A stretch of DNA of 5,726 nt, taken from NCBI GenBank assembly GCA_050699655.1, contig JBOHFJ010000315.1, forward strand, positions 1 through 5,726, read 5' to 3'. Of this stretch, positions 4,552-5,726 are shown one piece after another. The translations under genes were made by a program, and so were the position numbers. The notes beneath the pieces were generated by a model, which saw only the letters and a list, made by a program, of their open reading frames with translations, had not been told where the DNA came from and did not search any database. The first letter of the stretch is position 1; every line of letters starts with the position of its first letter. The DNA is from GCA-003244245 sp050699655. GTDB taxonomy: Bacteria > Actinomycetota > Actinomycetes > Mycobacteriales > Pseudonocardiaceae.

Positions 4552-5726
4552 ATGCTTCTGGCTGGCCGTCTCGACGTCCCCGAAGGCACCGCTGCTCTGC
4601 TCTTCGACCTCGACGGTGTGCTGCTTGACTCGCTTTCTCTCGACTACGAGATCGTGGACACGCTCCTCCAGGACGAGCTGGGCTCTGTTGTGGAGGTACC
4701 GCGGTCGGTAATCCGAGAAAACTTCGCGTACGCGATTTCAGACTTCTGGCGCAGGATCTCAGACGCGTGCGCGCTCGGGCTCACTCCGGAAGCCATCTCG
4801 CGGCTTGTGGAGAAGTATGCGTCTCAGCGCCGAGTAGCGGTGATGGCGATCCACGACGGCATACCTGAGATCATAGCCGCGGCACGCGCGCAGGGCATGC
4901 CTATCGCCGTGGTCTCCAACAATCCGCACGTCGAGATTCGCAAGACTCTGGCCAACGCCGGAATCATCGCGGATATCATTGTCGGCAACGACGAGCCGGG
5001 CTTGCGGAAGAAACCCGCTCCGGATACCTACCAGGAAGCGGCCACTCGCCTCGGTTTCCAACCATCCGTTTGCGTAGCCGTCGAGGATTCACTGCTCGGC
5101 GCCGAGGCCGCCAGCGCGGCTGGCTGTTACACGGTCGCCGTCGCCACTGGCGCCAACTCGTTTCGCGAGTTGTCCGAGTCTCCGCATGTCTCGTGCTGCT
5201 ATACGAGCTTCGCGAGGTGTTACATCAAGCTGGGCAGAGCGGGCGTGACGGCGAAGACACTGTTGTCGCCGAACGAGTTCGTCAGCCACATGATCGAGCA
5301 CATCGCCTGGCGACTGGGCTGCTCGATCGATTTGTGCTGGACCAACGACGACTGGCGTGAACTCGGCGCAGTGCTCGGCCGAGAGGTTCGGAAACTGCCG
5401 CTGCGCCACGATGCCGCGAGCACCATCGGAATGATCGATGACGGCAGCGCGGAAATTCACGTGCGAGCGGCAAGCCCCGGCGGAGCGCTGCTGACCGCGT
5501 CGAGGCAGGTCGACCTCGAGTGGTTTCTCAGCAGCCGGGCGGAACAGCTCTCGGACGGCAAGCCCTTGGTGGCGGTCCTCGAAGGCCTCGGAACCGGTGG
5601 CGATCTCGACCTCAGCATCACAGTCGCGAGTTTCGAGGACCCGCACCACACCTGGGAAGGAGTGTTCCGGGGAGTGGGCATGGCGCTGGACAAGATGTTC
5701 AACGAACAACCGGTGGCGCCCAGCCC
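4552..5726 (+). CDS. HAD hydrolase fused to degenerate HisB-like (IGPD) domain, 3' end outside window
   Basis: There are 391 codons with no stop before the window edge. Residues 14-205 are a capped HAD phosphatase of the beta-phosphoglucomutase/phosphoglycolate phosphatase type: motif I FDLDGVLLDS (D19 nucleophile, D21 acid/base), helical cap about 27-100, motif II VVSNN (S122), motif III RKKPAPDTY (K154), motif IV VEDSLLGAEAA (E178, D179). All catalytic residues are present. Residues about 238-383 resemble imidazoleglycerol-phosphate dehydratase: EFVSHMIEHIAWRLG (for FLDHM), ELGAVLG, GMIDDGSAEIHV (for PMDEALA), and DPHHTWEGVFRGVGMALDKM, which keeps the second HHxxE metal motif (H365, H366, E369). 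The first HHTVED is replaced by NDDWRE (265-270), and the N-terminal strands of IGPD are not apparent. E. coli HisB is also a HAD-IGPD fusion, but its HAD is an uncapped histidinol-phosphatase type, so this is a different fusion. The HAD half is probably active on a phosphorylated small molecule; the second domain may bind a ligand or be a divergent enzyme. Histidine biosynthesis is unlikely. Confidence 0.9.
   Translation, partial: MLLAGRLDVPEGTAALLFDLDGVLLDSLSLDYEIVDTLLQDELGSVVEVPRSVIRENFAYAISDFWRRISDACALGLTPEAISRLVEKYASQRRVAVMAIHDGIPEIIAAARAQGMPIAVVSNNPHVEIRKTLANAGIIADIIVGNDEPGLRKKPAPDTYQEAATRLGFQPSVCVAVEDSLLGAEAASAAGCYTVAVATGANSFRELSESPHVSCCYTSFARCYIKLGRAGVTAKTLLSPNEFVSHMIEHIAWRLGCSIDLCWTNDDWRELGAVLGREVRKLPLRHDAASTIGMIDDGSAEIHVRAASPGGALLTASRQVDLEWFLSSRAEQLSDGKPLVAVLEGLGTGGDLDLSITVASFEDPHHTWEGVFRGVGMALDKMFNEQPVAPS

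Noticed and set aside
5089..5709. 206-codon minus-strand open frame near the right end
   Set aside because: It is antisense to the HAD-HisB gene, whose HAD and HHxxE motifs are unambiguous on the plus strand.

Overview
The window is high-GC DNA with strongly GC-biased third codon positions, GTG starts and start codons placed directly after -10-like hexamers. Together with the regulator types present, this points to an actinomycete, most likely a Streptomyces or Pseudonocardiaceae-like genome. That is an inference from composition and gene families; no 16S or other marker is present.

Left part (1 to about 1670) reads mainly on the minus strand. A promoter-like pair at 1640-1668 and a strong Shine-Dalgarno at 1592-1597 lead into a 73-codon small gene (1585-1364) interrupted by an in-frame TAG. 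A second small gene follows (1273-1126), broken by a one-base frameshift at a run of four G. Then comes an intact GntR/UTRA (HutC-type) repressor (1011-235). A perfect 19-bp palindrome and a second inverted repeat lie just upstream of the GntR start and are good operator candidates. Positions 3-182 on the plus strand carry short coding-like stretches in two frames, one resembling the end of an XRE helix-turn-helix. This part looks like a decaying accessory island in which the regulator has stayed intact.

Middle part (1670-3173): a gene-free stretch leads to a plus-strand XRE-family regulator with a long helical, TPR-like C-terminal region.

Right part (3268-5726, plus strand): a group D flavin-dependent monooxygenase / acyl-CoA dehydrogenase-like protein is followed by a four-copy 13-bp tandem repeat. 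A -10 hexamer seven bases before an ATG then starts a gene that runs off the window. That gene encodes a capped HAD phosphatase fused to a degenerate imidazoleglycerol-phosphate dehydratase (HisB-like) domain. One of the two HHxxE metal motifs of the HisB fold is kept (HHTWE) and the other is replaced by NDDWR. This unusual fusion is the most interesting object here. Whether the oxidase and the HAD-HisB protein act in one pathway cannot be decided from the window.
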